Shown here: one piece after another, positions 36,761 to 47,866 of the stretch
How positions within the stretch are numbered: position 1 is the stretch's first letter
Layout: each line of letters starts with the position of its first letter
NCBI GenBank assembly: GCA_020543525.1
Contig: JAHYIO010000004.1
Location: 1,674,001 to 1,738,000, forward strand
Origin: Coriolopsis trogii
Lineage: Eukaryota > Basidiomycota > Agaricomycetes > Polyporales > Polyporaceae
Direction of reading: 5' to 3'
DNA length: 64,000 nt
The notes under the pieces: model-generated
The model's input: the letters and a program-made list of their open reading frames with translations, nothing else
Told to the model about the DNA's origin: nothing
Database searches by the model: none
Translations under genes and position numbers: made by a program

Positions 36761-37558
36761 TGTATGTGCCAACCATACTAAGTATATTACCTATACTAAC
36801 TAAACGAACTATACTAAGCATGCTCAGTATACCTGCTGTACTAAACAAAACAAGCATGCGTGCTATAGTATACAAACCTAGCATACTAGCTGTACCAAGC
36901 AAATTAAATATTCATGCCATACTAAGCAAACCAACTATGCTAACCAAACCCAGTGTACTAATTTTACTATGCAAAGTAATCATAATAAAGATACTAAGCA
37001 TGCTTAATCTACTAAGCAAACTAAGCATATTCACTTTATTAAGCAAACTAACTATGCTAAGCATGCTAAGCATATCTACTGTACTAAGCAAGCTCTCTAT
37101 ACTAAACAAACCAAGCACAGTACAGTAGCTATACTAAGCATACAAGCTATACTTAGTAAACTAACTATATTAAGGAAACTAAGTGTACCTCCTGTACTAA
37201 GCAAACTCTCTGTTATAAATATAGACATACCAAGTAAACTGAGTGTACTAAGGAAACTAAGGAAACTAAGGAAACCAAGTGTACCAAGAAAGCTAAGCAT
37301 ATCTGCTCTACTAAGCAAACTCTCCATTTCAATAACACCAAGCATACTAGATATTCTAAGTAGACTAACTATACTGATAAATCTATACCTGCTGTATCAA
37401 GCAAACTCTCTTACCTAAGAAAGCACATATGCAGTACTAAACAAACTAAGCATACTAGCTATAATATGCAAAATAAGCATGCTTGCTGTATAAACAATCT
37501 AAGTATGCTTGCTATATGTACAATCTAAGCATGCTCGCTGTATAAACAATCTAAGCAT
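36761..37558 (-). repeat. Degenerate 9-bp tandem repeat, right arm (inverted copy)
   Basis: This is the mirror of the left array and reads CATACTAAG or CAAACTAAG on the plus strand. Unit-by-unit variants are the same as in the left arm, so the array was copied as a block, not amplified twice. Confidence 0.75.
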
Positions 37559-38264
37559 TCTGGTTATAAGTAATTTCCCATATTTTATCTCTCAATATGC
37601 AGTCAATCTGTACATCTGCTTCTTACATAATCCATTCTGATTACTAGAATACAAACCATGGAATAAACAATCTGTAGTACAAAAGGTTTTTCTGATTTCT
37701 TACTGCTATTACTTGAATATTGTCTATAATATAAAATAGCAGCAGGATACTCATTGAGATAGTATGAGACAAGGTGCAACATTTTTGTTCCATCTTGCTT
37801 ATTTCTACTTTTGATTTAGAGTGGCACAGCAGTGAGACACTTTGTCCCATTTTGAAGCCATCAGTGGCTCATCCTACATGGGATTCAAATGGGACACAGT
37901 GCCACACGCTTACCAAATAGAGTGTTGGATTACAATGGAACAATATCAGTTCATTGAGAAATCTCTGGCAACTCCACATCAAAAGGGACAATTATATAAC
38001 ATGAATGTAACATAACACTGCATAATTATCCTATTTTGCCACAGGTCAGCATGCGATACAAATGGAACACTGTGTCCCACGTATCGGTGCCCCCGGTGTG
38101 CTTACCTATTTTCTCAGGTAATGCCGAAATCCTACCATGATTACATCCAACGTTAGTATCGCGAAGAGAAAGGCCACGTACCTGCAAAAAGACACAATGA
38201 CAGCCCTGTACAAACCGTCGTCAATGAACAGGCATAGCATCAAGTATTGCGCGTGTACTTACCG

Positions 38265-38867
38265 ATGGAAGCCTCAGCCTCGCAATGCGGCGCGCACGCT
38301 CCGCACACCCCGAGTCACCCGTCCCTGACAGGTAACTTGACCGGAGAGGCGTTGGCTCGTCTACAGCTCGACTCCGCGTGCATACTGGCACGGCTAACGA
38401 GAATGCGTAGGAGCCTGAGCGCGACACGACGCGAACGTCGGGATGCCACCAAGTGGACTTACAACCGACGGGCGGCTGGACACAGGTGCGTGTTGTGTTC
38501 GCGTTCTGGCATAGACAGTGGCGATGAGGACAGCGCAAGCAGGTTAAGAGGTGGAGAACGTACGTGTTATTGTATCCAGCCATACCGAGGCGGCGTGGGC
38601 AGTGTTGAGGTGGGATGGTAGACTGCGCACGCCGCTACCCGAGCTCCTTGTCACTGTTGACATTGCGAACAGGGAGCGAAACTCGGGGAGGTCCGTGACC
38701 ACTGCTCGCCAAATGGTTAGAAGACGTGCAGATGGTGTAGCGAGGCGCGGAGCGGACGTACCGAAGGAGAAGCGGACCTCGCCACAGTACAGTATCGTCA
38801 CCCTTGCTCATGTTCACACAACACCCTCGTCAGGAGAGCGTACGCTCCAAGCGAGGATGTCGGCCAT
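38265..38867 (-). other. Candidate gene start in left arm
   Basis: Mirror image of the right-arm candidate. ATG at 38865-38867 (minus), TATA box 63 bp upstream. Reads MADILAWS, then possible introns. The frame beyond the first exon could not be settled, and the 2.8 kb palindrome begins about 165 bp past the outer end. Confidence 0.35.
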
Positions 38868-38929
38868 TCGCAGAGCAGAGGGGAGAGGATGTGGTGGTTC
38901 TGTAGATGGAGAGCTATCGGAGGGGAGGC

Positions 38930-38937
38930 CTTATATA
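38930..38937 (-). promoter_or_regulatory. TATA box, left arm
   Basis: TATATAAG on the minus strand, about 63 bp upstream of the ATG at 38867. Confidence 0.5.
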
Positions 38938-39009
38938 CTGTAGAGGCTGGCGAGATTCGGCACGCGCCGGTGAGTTCGACTTCGTCAGCCCTTGGCGGCC
39001 GAACAAAAG

Positions 39010-39717
39010 GATGACTGTTTTCGGCTCATCGTGCAGGCTCCTGCCAATCGCAGAGATCTCTTGTTGTTTGGAATCTATTCAGTCAGTATATATGAGATGA
39101 GCACACTTCGAAAGACTAGAAGCCATTGCCCGCTGTTTGTGAAGTGCGCAGTCCCGACCTGCCCGAGCCGGATCGAACCCCAATCTCCTTCACTGGTAGC
39201 TCTGGAGAGGCTATGCATGGATTTTAGGACCTCGAATCTCGGCGGGTATGATTAGGTGACCAGCTCCATATCTTGAATGCTGAAGAATGATGTGCAGTAT
39301 GTGATTCGACTGAGTTCTTTGGGGAACATGAAACACAAGTCGTCGCCGCCACCGTGTCATGGTATTTGTGTCTGTTTGCTAATGTGGGCACATTCGTCGT
39401 ACTTGTGAAGCAAGTCTCAAGTGTCCTACTCGTATATGCTTGCTCTCGTCCTGTATACCAGTCGGCATGCAACCTTCGCAAATGTGCGGATCTGCATCCA
39501 GCACAGGGATGACAATTCACCGTCGCCCGAGGACCTCGACATTTATACCTCGTTGGGGGCCTGGGTGTCACTGTGAGTGTCACCTGTTCACCTGCATTCC
39601 CAATCAGCGCGCATGTCTGTGTTACATCCAGCCGCTCACGAATTTGGCAAGACAGATCGAGGACCATGGAGATTCAACGGCTGCTCCGAAAAACGCTCCA
39701 GTCCCAATATGGGTGGT
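39010..39717. other. Spacer of the inverted duplication
   Basis: No gene is recognised in the 708 bp between the arms. It would act as a shared upstream region of the two divergent copies. Confidence 0.5.
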
Positions 39718-39789
39718 CTTTTGTTCGGCCGCCAAGGGCTGACGAAGTCGAACTCACCGGCGCGTGCCGAATCTCGCCAGCCTCTACAG

Positions 39790-39797
39790 TATATAAG
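39790..39797 (+). promoter_or_regulatory. TATA box, right arm
   Basis: TATATAAG, 63 bp upstream of the ATG at 39860 with a pyrimidine/A-rich leader between, as in a strong basidiomycete core promoter. Confidence 0.5.
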
Positions 39798-39859
39798 GCC
39801 TCCCCTCCGATAGCTCTCCATCTACAGAACCACCACATCCTCTCCCCTCTGCTCTGCGA

Positions 39860-40462
39860 ATGGCCGACATCCTCGCTTGGAGCGTACGCTCTCCTGACGA
39901 GGGTGTTGTGTGAACATGAGCAAGGGTGACGATACTGTACTGTGGCGAGGTCCGCTTCTCCTTCGGTACGTCCGCTCCGCGCCTCGCTACACCATCTGCA
40001 CGTCTTCTAACCATTTGGCGAGCAGTGGTCACGGACCTCCCCGAGTTTCGCTCCCTGTTCGCAATGTCAACAGTGACAAGGAGCTCGGGTAGCGGCGTGC
40101 GCAGTCTACCATCCCACCTCAACACTGCCCACGCCGCCTCGGTATGGCTGGATACAATAACACGTACGTTCTCCACCTCTTAACCTGCTTGCGCTGTCCT
40201 CATCGCCACTGTCTATGCCAGAACGCGAACACAACACGCACCTGTGTCCAGCCGCCCGTCGGTTGTAAGTCCACTTGGTGGCATCCCGACGTTCGCGTCG
40301 TGTCGCGCTCAGGCTCCTACGCATTCTCGTTAGCCGTGCCAGTATGCACGCGGAGTCGAGCTGTAGACGAGCCAACGCCTCTCCGGTCAAGTTACCTGTC
40401 AGGGACGGGTGACTCGGGGTGTGCGGAGCGTGCGCGCCGCATTGCGAGGCTGAGGCTTCCAT
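39860..40462 (+). other. Candidate gene start in right arm
   Basis: ATG GCC at 39860 reads MADILAWS and then meets candidate donors (GTACGC at 39884, GTACGT at 39966 and 40164) and acceptors. An open segment at about 39926-40160 reads VVTDLPEFRSLFAMSTVTRS and HLNTAHAASVWLDTIT, which looks coding. I could not assemble one frame, and no family is recognised. Confidence 0.35.
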
Positions 40463-40466
40463 AGGT

Positions 40467-40898
40467 GAGCTTGTCGCGAATTGCCTTTCACCTCTTCGAC
40501 GCTGACTCCCTCCCTCTCTACAGTGCGCCTATCACTCAGATTGGGACTTCGAATGAGCGGAAGATTGCCTGGTGCGTTCCTTTCTCTGTCTCGTTCTGAC
40601 TGTGTTTGCAGGCGAAAGTCTCCATTGGATACAAGTTCGGTCGAGTAGTAGTACATCTGTGGCATTGGAATAGTCAATACAGATTGATGTCGATGGACAT
40701 CTATGTATATTAGACGATACGTACTCAGTCAATATATTTGCCGCTCCTTGTGTGATTCGGCCATAGGTTCACATTGTATGAGAGTAATCCGGCAATCCAT
40801 CCTCTGACTGGTCGAAGTTAACCTATGGCCGAGTTCGAAGTCACTTATTGAGTCTCACCAGCGCCGTCTGAATTGGATGTCTAGGAAGTTTACTTTGG
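40467..40898. other. Intergenic stretch
   Basis: Sequence beyond the right arm, possibly holding a further exon of the candidate gene after the acceptor at about 40523. Otherwise nothing is seen. Confidence 0.35.
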
Positions 40899-41570
40899 TC
40901 ACGGCGAACAAATGAGAGGTGCTTTACCACACCACTGATTGGCGTCAAGCTCATTCAACACGAATGCTGCAAATGCTGTTCGCGATAAGTGCGTCTTGAC
41001 CTTCCCGTCGCCTACGTAACCTGCGATGACGTCCTTCTCCAGCTTGTCGGTCAGCAGCGGAACCCTCGCAATCGTCCACACGAGCTCGCCTGGTGGCGCT
41101 TTACGGATGGTCTCCCCGATGGCCACGACGTCCTTGTATGCGTTATGAGCGAAGATGGCGACGCCGCTCACGAGCAGTTTGAATTCCAGGCTGAACTTGT
41201 CGTGCTCGTCCGTCATACTGGCAGTGCCCAGCGCGATGAGGCGCTTCACATCCCGCTTTTTCATCGTCTCGAGGAGGAGGACATAGGCGTGTGCGAGGGG
41301 CGTGTCGCTCGGGTGGAACGGGCCCTTGTTGACGGCGGGGCCCAGGGCGGAGAGGACGGCGTGCACGCCGTCGAGGGCGGAGGCGAGCTTGTCTGCGTCT
41401 GTTGCGGTTAGTTGACCGACGACGACTCTGACGGAGGGGGAGGAGGTGATTGATTCGGGGAGCTTTTGGGGGGAGCGGGCATAGATAACAAGGGTGTGGT
41501 TGAGTGCGAGGGCTTGTTCGATGAGCTGGAGACCACAGGGTCCCGTTCCCCCTATGATCAAGAGGTGCAT
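40899..41570 (-). CDS. NAD(P)-binding NmrA/SDR-type protein
   Basis: A single-exon protein of 223 residues from ATG 41568-41570 to TGA 40899-40901. It begins with a beta strand and the dinucleotide loop IIGGTGPCGLQLIEQAL (Gly-Gly-x-Gly-x-x-Gly), continues with the second strand VIYARSPQKLP, and SALDGVHAVLSALGP, the pattern of atypical short-chain dehydrogenases that often work as redox sensors or reductases. MKKRDVKRLIALGTASM and WTIARVPLLTD match the middle of NmrA-like folds. The catalytic Tyr-x3-Lys is not clear, so a non-catalytic or isomerase/reductase role is open. The lack of introns is unusual next to its neighbours. Substrate unknown. Confidence 0.85.
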   Translation of the reverse strand: MHLLIIGGTGPCGLQLIEQALALNHTLVIYARSPQKLPESITSSPSVRVVVGQLTATDADKLASALDGVHAVLSALGPAVNKGPFHPSDTPLAHAYVLLLETMKKRDVKRLIALGTASMTDEHDKFSLEFKLLVSGVAIFAHNAYKDVVAIGETIRKAPPGELVWTIARVPLLTDKLEKDVIAGYVGDGKVKTHLSRTAFAAFVLNELDANQWCGKAPLICSP

Positions 41571-43685
41571 TCAAAAAGACGAAATACTGACGATTCGTAT
41601 GGGACGTGATGGTTGCGGGGAGGATAGAGAATGGACAGTCAAATCATAATGTTAGCACTGTTGGTGAGAACGCAGCGGCATACCCCGCGCGCGGTCGGCT
41701 CCGGATCGACACATCCTATTTGCGAATGCTCGCTGTTTGGAAGGTAGGGCATGACCTTGTTGGTGGTGCACGGAATTGTTCGACAGTCGAGCAATCCAAA
41801 ACTCCAATCCTCGGAGGTGGTACGCATGGTAGTCCAGAAATCCCGTGGTCGATCGAGTTTCTGTCTAGTTTGCTCTCCGATCCTTAGCCAGTAGGCTCGC
41901 GATTTGACTTCGCTGAGGCCAGCATACTGATGTAGGACCATAATTAAACAAGCATAGGCCAGGAAAAAGAGGTGTATAGTTCTTTAGAATCTGGTCAAGA
42001 CAGAAGAGCTGGCGTTCTACATAGGCGCTCTGTGATACCCTCTCGATGCCACGTGGGCGACATATTGACCCAGAACTGCGCAGGACTTGCGACACAACTT
42101 GCTCCTACCCCCTCGATACATCCATCGTCTAACGTTCCAAGTATCACGCGGGTGGCAACTCAAGCTCAGCTTTGCCATTTGATTCGAAAGCCTTACGAGG
42201 AGCTGTAACATCGTCGTGATGGCTGTCTTGAACACCGCTGCAGGTATGCATAATTCCACTCTATCGTCCCGTTGTTCTTCATGGGGATGTCTGCTGGAGG
42301 GTCGATGCTGGTAACGGTGCTGGAAGCTGGCGCAATGGATGAGACAGCGGACGGGGAGCGTAGCTGCGCAGACCGCTATGTCTCGACTATCCTATCCGGC
42401 CTTCCCGCTGATATGCTCACCCAAGCTCAGAACCCCGACCGACGACAACGCCGGAGGCACTCGGAAGTTTTCCCTTGATATTCCTCTTCACAACATGCAC
42501 ATTGTGCGCGGTCTTCCTCTTAGTTCGGCGCGCGTCCGAACTTAGGACTGTTGTCGCTCATCAGTGCGTGACCACGAATGTGCGGCGCATGTGGCAAACC
42601 TCACAGCCGTTTACAGGCTGACGACTTGGAATCAACGAGAAGGCCACATACGTCTCTCCACGGATGATGGTCCGTCCGCACGAGAGTTCTTGGATGACGA
42701 CTATGACGACGACAACGAGAGACTGGGAGACGATGAACCTCTGGCTGCAACTGCTGAACGTCTACGGAAGGCCGCGTCTCCCGCAGAGTCCATCACGGAC
42801 GCCGCGCCGCTGTTCCAAACAGACACGGAGGACGCGCCGCCACCGCCGCCGAAGGCTTGACAATGCCTTCTTGAGGATCAAATCTAGGCGAGTGACGACT
42901 CCATGCACTGCGTGGGATCTGCTGACTTCGGAGGTAGTAGCCCAATTCAGTAGTCTATCATGTCATACATGCCGCATATACTGGAATTCATAGAAGTCAT
43001 GGTTGACCGTTGCATTGGCGTTTCTTCTGGAAACCAACTTATTTTAGCGCCGCTATTATTGTCTACCACCTGCTCCATCCATACGAAGGTACTACGTAGT
43101 AGGAGTATTGATCAACGCTACAATCGTTCGAGCTCATGTGAAGAAGAGGGGAGTCATTCTGTGCGGGGGCTAAGCATGGTGCTGGTAGCTCTTACATTAT
43201 ATTCCTATGCGCGTGCATTGACACCTCATAGGTACAGGTACCACTTCGTTGGGCTCCGAGGGGTTCCAGAACCTCCACCTGATCGCCACTCATCATCTCC
43301 TGCTCACCACTCGTGCTCTCAAAATAAGTTCCCGCTTCTTGAGCGACGATACCGCTCGTTGTTGCGGCCCGTGATGCTCTCCATGATCAGGTCATGTGTC
43401 TACCGCCTCGGAACAACTAACTCTGAGCCTATCCAGCAACGTAAGTAACTTCATCTGTGGTCCAAACAGGCACCGACACTCAGCGTATACGGTACAGTCT
43501 TTAACGTAAGTCATTCCCGTCCGTTGTTCCCGAAAAATGCCCGCGGTCGTCCTTCTGCTGTTCTATGGTCACAAGGTATCAAATCTCCGCCCATGCCGCT
43601 TTGATATTCTCGGGCCCATAAGTAGGCGAGGAGCTTCAGGCAGAGTCGCGTTCGCTTTACACTCCTGCGCATCTCCATTGCTACT
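41571..43685. other. Stretch of 2.1 kb with no secure gene
   Basis: A plus-strand ORF at 42564-42860 ends with an acidic, Ala/Pro-rich sequence (DDYDDDNERLGDDEPLAATA, then DAPPPPPKA) that looks like a natural protein C-terminus, but no upstream exon or motif supports it. The final 200 bp is promoter of the GH115 gene. Confidence 0.35.
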
Positions 43686-46600
43686 ATGGCACCTGGCCGT
43701 TGGGCAACCGCAGCGGTCCTAGGACTGCTCGTGTTCACGACCCCTGTATCCGGCATTGGTCAAGATACTTGTGTCTCTTTCGAACAGTCCTCCTCAGCAT
43801 TCACCGTAGTCGATAGCGGCAAGGCGACTCCCATCCTACTCTCTCCCGACGAATGGCCCGGCGTGCAGCACACAGCGTTCGACTTTGCGTCGGATATCCA
43901 GCAGGTCACCGGCGTGGAACCCTCCCTGTTCAACGTCACCTCTCCCAACAACGTCTCTCTGCCCTCGGGGTCGACAGCGATCATTGTCGGCACGCTTGGG
44001 AAATCCTCGCTCATTGACCAGGTGGTGAACAACACCAAACTCGACGTGTCGTCCATCCAGGGCAAGTGGGAGGCCTTCCTCACGAAGGAGGTCGCGAATC
44101 CGCTCCCTGGAGTCGAGAGTGCATACGTCATGATCGGCTCTGACAAGCGTGGGACCATCTTTGCGATGTACGACCATTCTGAACAGTTCGGTGCGTGCCC
44201 TCGTGTTTCGTTGGGGAATTGGACAAAGCCGTCTCATGCCTTCAACTCGTGCAGGCGTCTCTCCTTGGTACTGGTGAGGCGGTCCGGCGGTCCGGTCATG
44301 CGAGCACCTGCTGACTTTGAAATCAGGTGGGCAGATGTGCCTACCACGAAACACAATTCGTTGTTTGTCGCGTCGTCGGGATGCTCGCATGGCACGCCGA
44401 CGGTCAAGTACCGCGGCATCTTCCTCAACGATGAACAGCCCGCGTTGCAAAATTGGGCGATGGAGAAGTTCACGAACGGTACTGGTGCACCCCGTACTGG
44501 GTCTCCGTTCAATCGTTTCTTCTACACCAAGTTGTGAGTAACCCTTGACGCATTCTCCCTCATGCCACTTACCAACAACGCGTAGGTTTGAGCTCATCCT
44601 CCGCATGAAAGGAAACTATATGTGGCCAGGTATGTCTTAACGTCTGCAACGCGTAAGCGCGGCGACTGGCTGACCCCAGGCTCGCAGCACAATGGAGCAG
44701 GTGCGCGTTGCATGCAACCCACGTGATCGCGTCGCACCCACTAAGAATCTTCCTTGGAAATACAGTGCCTTCAACGTCGACGACTCGCAGAACCAACCCT
44801 TAGCAGACTGGTACGGAATCGTGATGGGTACGAGCCACGAGGAGCCGATGATGCGCTCGGTGCCCGTCGAGTGGAACCTGTTCGGGGTTGGCGCCTGGGA
44901 CTACGAGACCAACCAGCAGAACGTGTACGACTTCTGGAAGACGGGCGCTGAGCGAGCTCGGCCGTACGAGGGCGTCATCACAATCGGCATGCGTGGAAAC
45001 GGTGCGTGGTCTTCTTCGTGTGGATGCGGGTAATCTACCAGCTACGTTTACTAATATCTCGTCCGATGTGCAGGCGACTGTGGGTGACTGTCTTGTACTT
45101 CGGCGGAATCTCCGATGTTGAGAGACTCGTTCGCAGTGCCGTTGTCCGAGGGGCAGAATATTGACCTGCTCGAGAAGATCGTTGCTGACCAGCGTCAGCT
45201 CTTGATGGACGTGTTTAACACCTCCGATGTCACCACCATCCCTCAGGTCTGGACATTGTGTGAGTAGCATGTTGGTATTTTTCATGTGCTGCAGTCTCGC
45301 ATACTGATCCTGTTGATAGACAAAGAGGTAGAAGGGTATTATGAAGACGGCATGCGAGTCCCAGATGATGTCATACTGCTGTGGTCCGACGACAAGTACG
45401 TCCTGCATACGCACTGAGCTCAAGCGTGGATTGCTGACTACGAGATAGCTGGGGGAACGTCCGTCGGTACCCTCTGGTGGACGAGCGTAACAGGACGGGC
45501 GGTTCCGGTGTGTACTACCACGTCGACTACGTCGGAGATCCTCGAGACTACAAGTGGATTACTGTGAGTAACGCAAGCGCTAGCGATCGCGCGTTGTACG
45601 ACCGTTGACTTGCGATATTACCCATAGAGCAGCCAAATTGAGAAAGTACGTGGCTTGACTGCAAAGTTGTATCCTGTCTCAACTCTCGGTTGCGCCTCAG
45701 ACATTTGATCAAATGTCCACCGCAGTCGCTCGCAAAGCCACGAGCATCTGGATAGTCAACGTTGGCGATCTGAAGCCGTACGAGATGCACTCGGAGTTTT
45801 TCCTCACCCTTGGTTGGGACGCGTCGAAATGGAATCCCCACAACCTCAACACGTTCGTCACGAGCTGGGCTCAGCGCGAGTTCGATCTGTCGGCATCCGA
45901 CGCTGCGGAGGTCGCAGCTATCATCGGAAACGTGACCCGCCACAATGCCAGGCGCAAGCCAGAGCTGATGACAGCGACGACGTACAGCTTAACAAACTAT
46001 CGCGAGTAAGTATCGTAACCATGCCCGCTGCAGTGAGTGCCATGGAGTCTGGACGAATGCTGAGCTCTTACGGGCAGGGCGGAAAACGTTCTGGCGATGT
46101 TGAACGCGGCCAACGCGGCGTCAACTCGGATCTACAACAAGCTGCCCGCCGAGACAAAGCCTGCTTTCTTCCAGCTCGTTCACCATCCCGTTCAGGCTAC
46201 GCTTACGCTCACGAACATGTGGATATCGTCTGGCATCAACAATCTCCGGGCTTCGCAGGCTCGCCTCAGTGCCAATAACTTCAAGACCCAGGTCGAGCAG
46301 ATGTTCGATCAGGATTACGCTATCGAGGTAGACTACCACAGCCTCTTGGATGGTCAGTAGTCCCCTCATTGATTGCCCTTCTGAGCTATGATCGCTGACT
46401 ACAGTATAGGCAAATGGCAAGCATGGACTCACTCTCATCCGGCACGCTGTATGCTGAAATAAACTTCTAGGGACCACATGATGGACCAGACGCACGTCAT
46501 GTACTACTACTGGCAGCAGCCTTTGGCGAACACGTATGTGATCTTGATCAATACACCGATCACGACATGTGCTGACCTGACCGCAGGATGCCCTTTGTCA

Positions 46601-47866
46601 CCCAAGTACAGGCTAAGAAGCAAGCACTTGCGGGTGCCATGAGGATAATTCCGGAGGGTAGCTCGGGTGCTTGGTACGTTATTCCGTTTCATAAGTGCTA
46701 CCCCGGATCTTCATGCATGTCGGGGATTACTAGGCCCGGTGATAACAAGAACAACTGCGCACAAGGATACGGCTGCCCTAATCCTTCGTTGTTCATTGAC
46801 CCGTTCGTCCCCGCCGGCAACCGGTTCGTGGACGTGGCAGCGGGTGGGCCGACGCCCTTCACGTTCAAGGTTTCGGCCAACGCGTCATGGCTGAATATCT
46901 CGCCTTCGACGGGTTCGGTTTCACCCAGTTCTCCCGAGCAACGCGTCTTCCTGAGCGTCGACTGGAGCAAGGTCACCGGGTCGCAGAACACGGTTATCAC
47001 CTTCGCGGCTACTCCGACGAACCAGTCATCGATGTCGGTGATGATGAGGTTCACTGCAAACCACACTGTCGTGCCGAGCGGCTTTTCAGGTGTGTTTCAC
47101 TCTGGGTCTTGATCGGGGATGGCAGCACCGAACAGTTCCCTGGCAGGCTTCGTGGAAGGTGACGGCACGGTGTCCATTGAAGCCGCGCATGCATCCCGGA
47201 ACACAACCGTCCAGGGTTTGACGTGGACCGAGATTCCCGGGCTGGGAAGGACGCTCTCGGGCGTGACGCCGTGGCCGCGCGGGGGTAACGAGCTCAACTT
47301 CACAGCCGGTAAAGGCCCCAGCATGTATGTGGCTGCCTCTTCCCTGCACGTAACGCCTCTGTACTGAATCTGTGTTTGCGCGGTAGCGAATACGACTTCT
47401 TGCTGTTCAACGGTGGAAACGTCACCATTACGACAATGGTCTCTCCGTCACTCAACGCTTTAGGCGACGACCGCCCGCTATCGATCGCCCTGCAAATTGA
47501 CGACGGAGCCCCGCAGACGAAGGCGTTCGTCCCTGCGGCGACTCCAGGTAACCTCCCTAGCGCATGGGGCGGCTTGGACGGTTGGGTGGCGAATAGCATC
47601 ATTCAAGTGCCGATGGTCTTCACCATCCAGCCGGGCGCGCACACATTGAAGGTAAGCGGACGCGGTGTGGCGGGGAACCCTGCGCTGACTTCAGGGGATA
47701 TTCTGTAGGTCTGGATGATTGAGCCGACGGTTGTGGTGCAGAAGATTGTTCTCGGTGCGTGCGGAGGGAATCTCCGGCTGTTCTTCGAGTGTGCTGAACG
47801 GCTTCTCCAGATACGGGCGGTGTACAGCCGAGTTATTTGGGTCCCCCAGAAAGTGTGCGTGTGTGA
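43686..47866 (+). CDS. Secreted GH115 xylan alpha-1,2-glucuronidase
   Basis: GH115 enzymes remove (4-O-methyl)-glucuronic acid from xylan and are common in wood-decay basidiomycetes. ATG 43686 opens a signal peptide (RWATAAVLGLLVFTTPVSG). The N-terminal domain has STAIIVGTLGKSSLIDQ, then KRGTIFAMYDHSEQFGVSPW, VKYRGIFLNDEQPAL, LRMKGNYMWPAQWSSAFN, DWYGIVMGTSHEEPMM, ITIGMRGNGDLPLSEG, DVILLWSDDNWGNVRR, YHVDYVGDPRDYKW, and VNVGDLKPYEMHSEFFL, all in family order. The C-terminal beta domain ends LDTGGVQPSYLGPPE, stop TGA at 47864-47866. More than twelve introns. Two exons are tiny: 44688-44700 (13 nt) and 45074-45079 (6 nt). Skipping either breaks conserved motifs. No damage seen. The enzyme probably works outside the cell with other xylanolytic enzymes. 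Confidence 0.92.

Larger units (their letters stand above)
35275..38098. mobile_element. 2.8 kb near-perfect palindrome, probable foldback or non-autonomous transposon
   Basis: 35275-36626 and 36747-38098 are inverted copies of 1,352 bp with no mismatch found in the parts compared; the spacer 36627-36746 is 120 bp. Both borders are preceded or followed by TGC (35272-35274 and 38099-38101), a possible 3-bp target-site duplication. Termini are CACCGGGGGCACCGATACG. Near each end a motif close to GTGTCCCATTTGAATCCCATG occurs about three times (35303-35323, 35475-35496, and inverted at 35510-35530), like subterminal transposase sites. The inner 800 bp of each arm is a degenerate 9-bp repeat. No transposase is encoded. 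The AT-rich composition contrasts sharply with the flanks. CACTA-like or another TIR class is possible; I cannot tell which. Confidence 0.75.
38261..40466. repeat. Large inverted duplication with 745-bp identical arms
   Basis: 38265-39009 and 39718-40462 are inverted copies; encoded ORFs are identical in both. The spacer is 708 bp (39010-39717). At the outer edges both arms run into a splice-donor-like sequence, GGTAAGT on the left (minus strand, 38258-38264) and GGTGAGC on the right (40464-40470), after which they diverge. Each arm carries a TATA box and an ATG GCC start pointing outward, so the structure is a head-to-head duplicated gene start. No target-site duplication is seen. Confidence 0.75.

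Noticed and set aside
36028..37345. Several 68-122 codon ORFs in the palindrome, identical on both strands
   Set aside because: They are translations of the 9-bp repeat (three-residue period) and its inverted copy, not genes.
35815..37558. CRISPR-like array of short repeats
   Set aside because: The 9-bp words are contiguous without unique spacers, and this is a eukaryotic genome.
38224..38264. Target-site duplication around the 745-bp inverted duplication
   Set aside because: The flanks beyond the arms show only a shared splice-donor-like sequence, not a repeated target, so I do not call it a transposon.
39130..39240. tRNA-like segment (TTCGATCC on the minus strand)
   Set aside because: The T-stem does not pair and no acceptor or anticodon stem can be drawn, so it is not a tRNA gene.
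44800..45423. 207-codon minus-strand ORF
   Set aside because: It is antisense to conserved GH115 exons.
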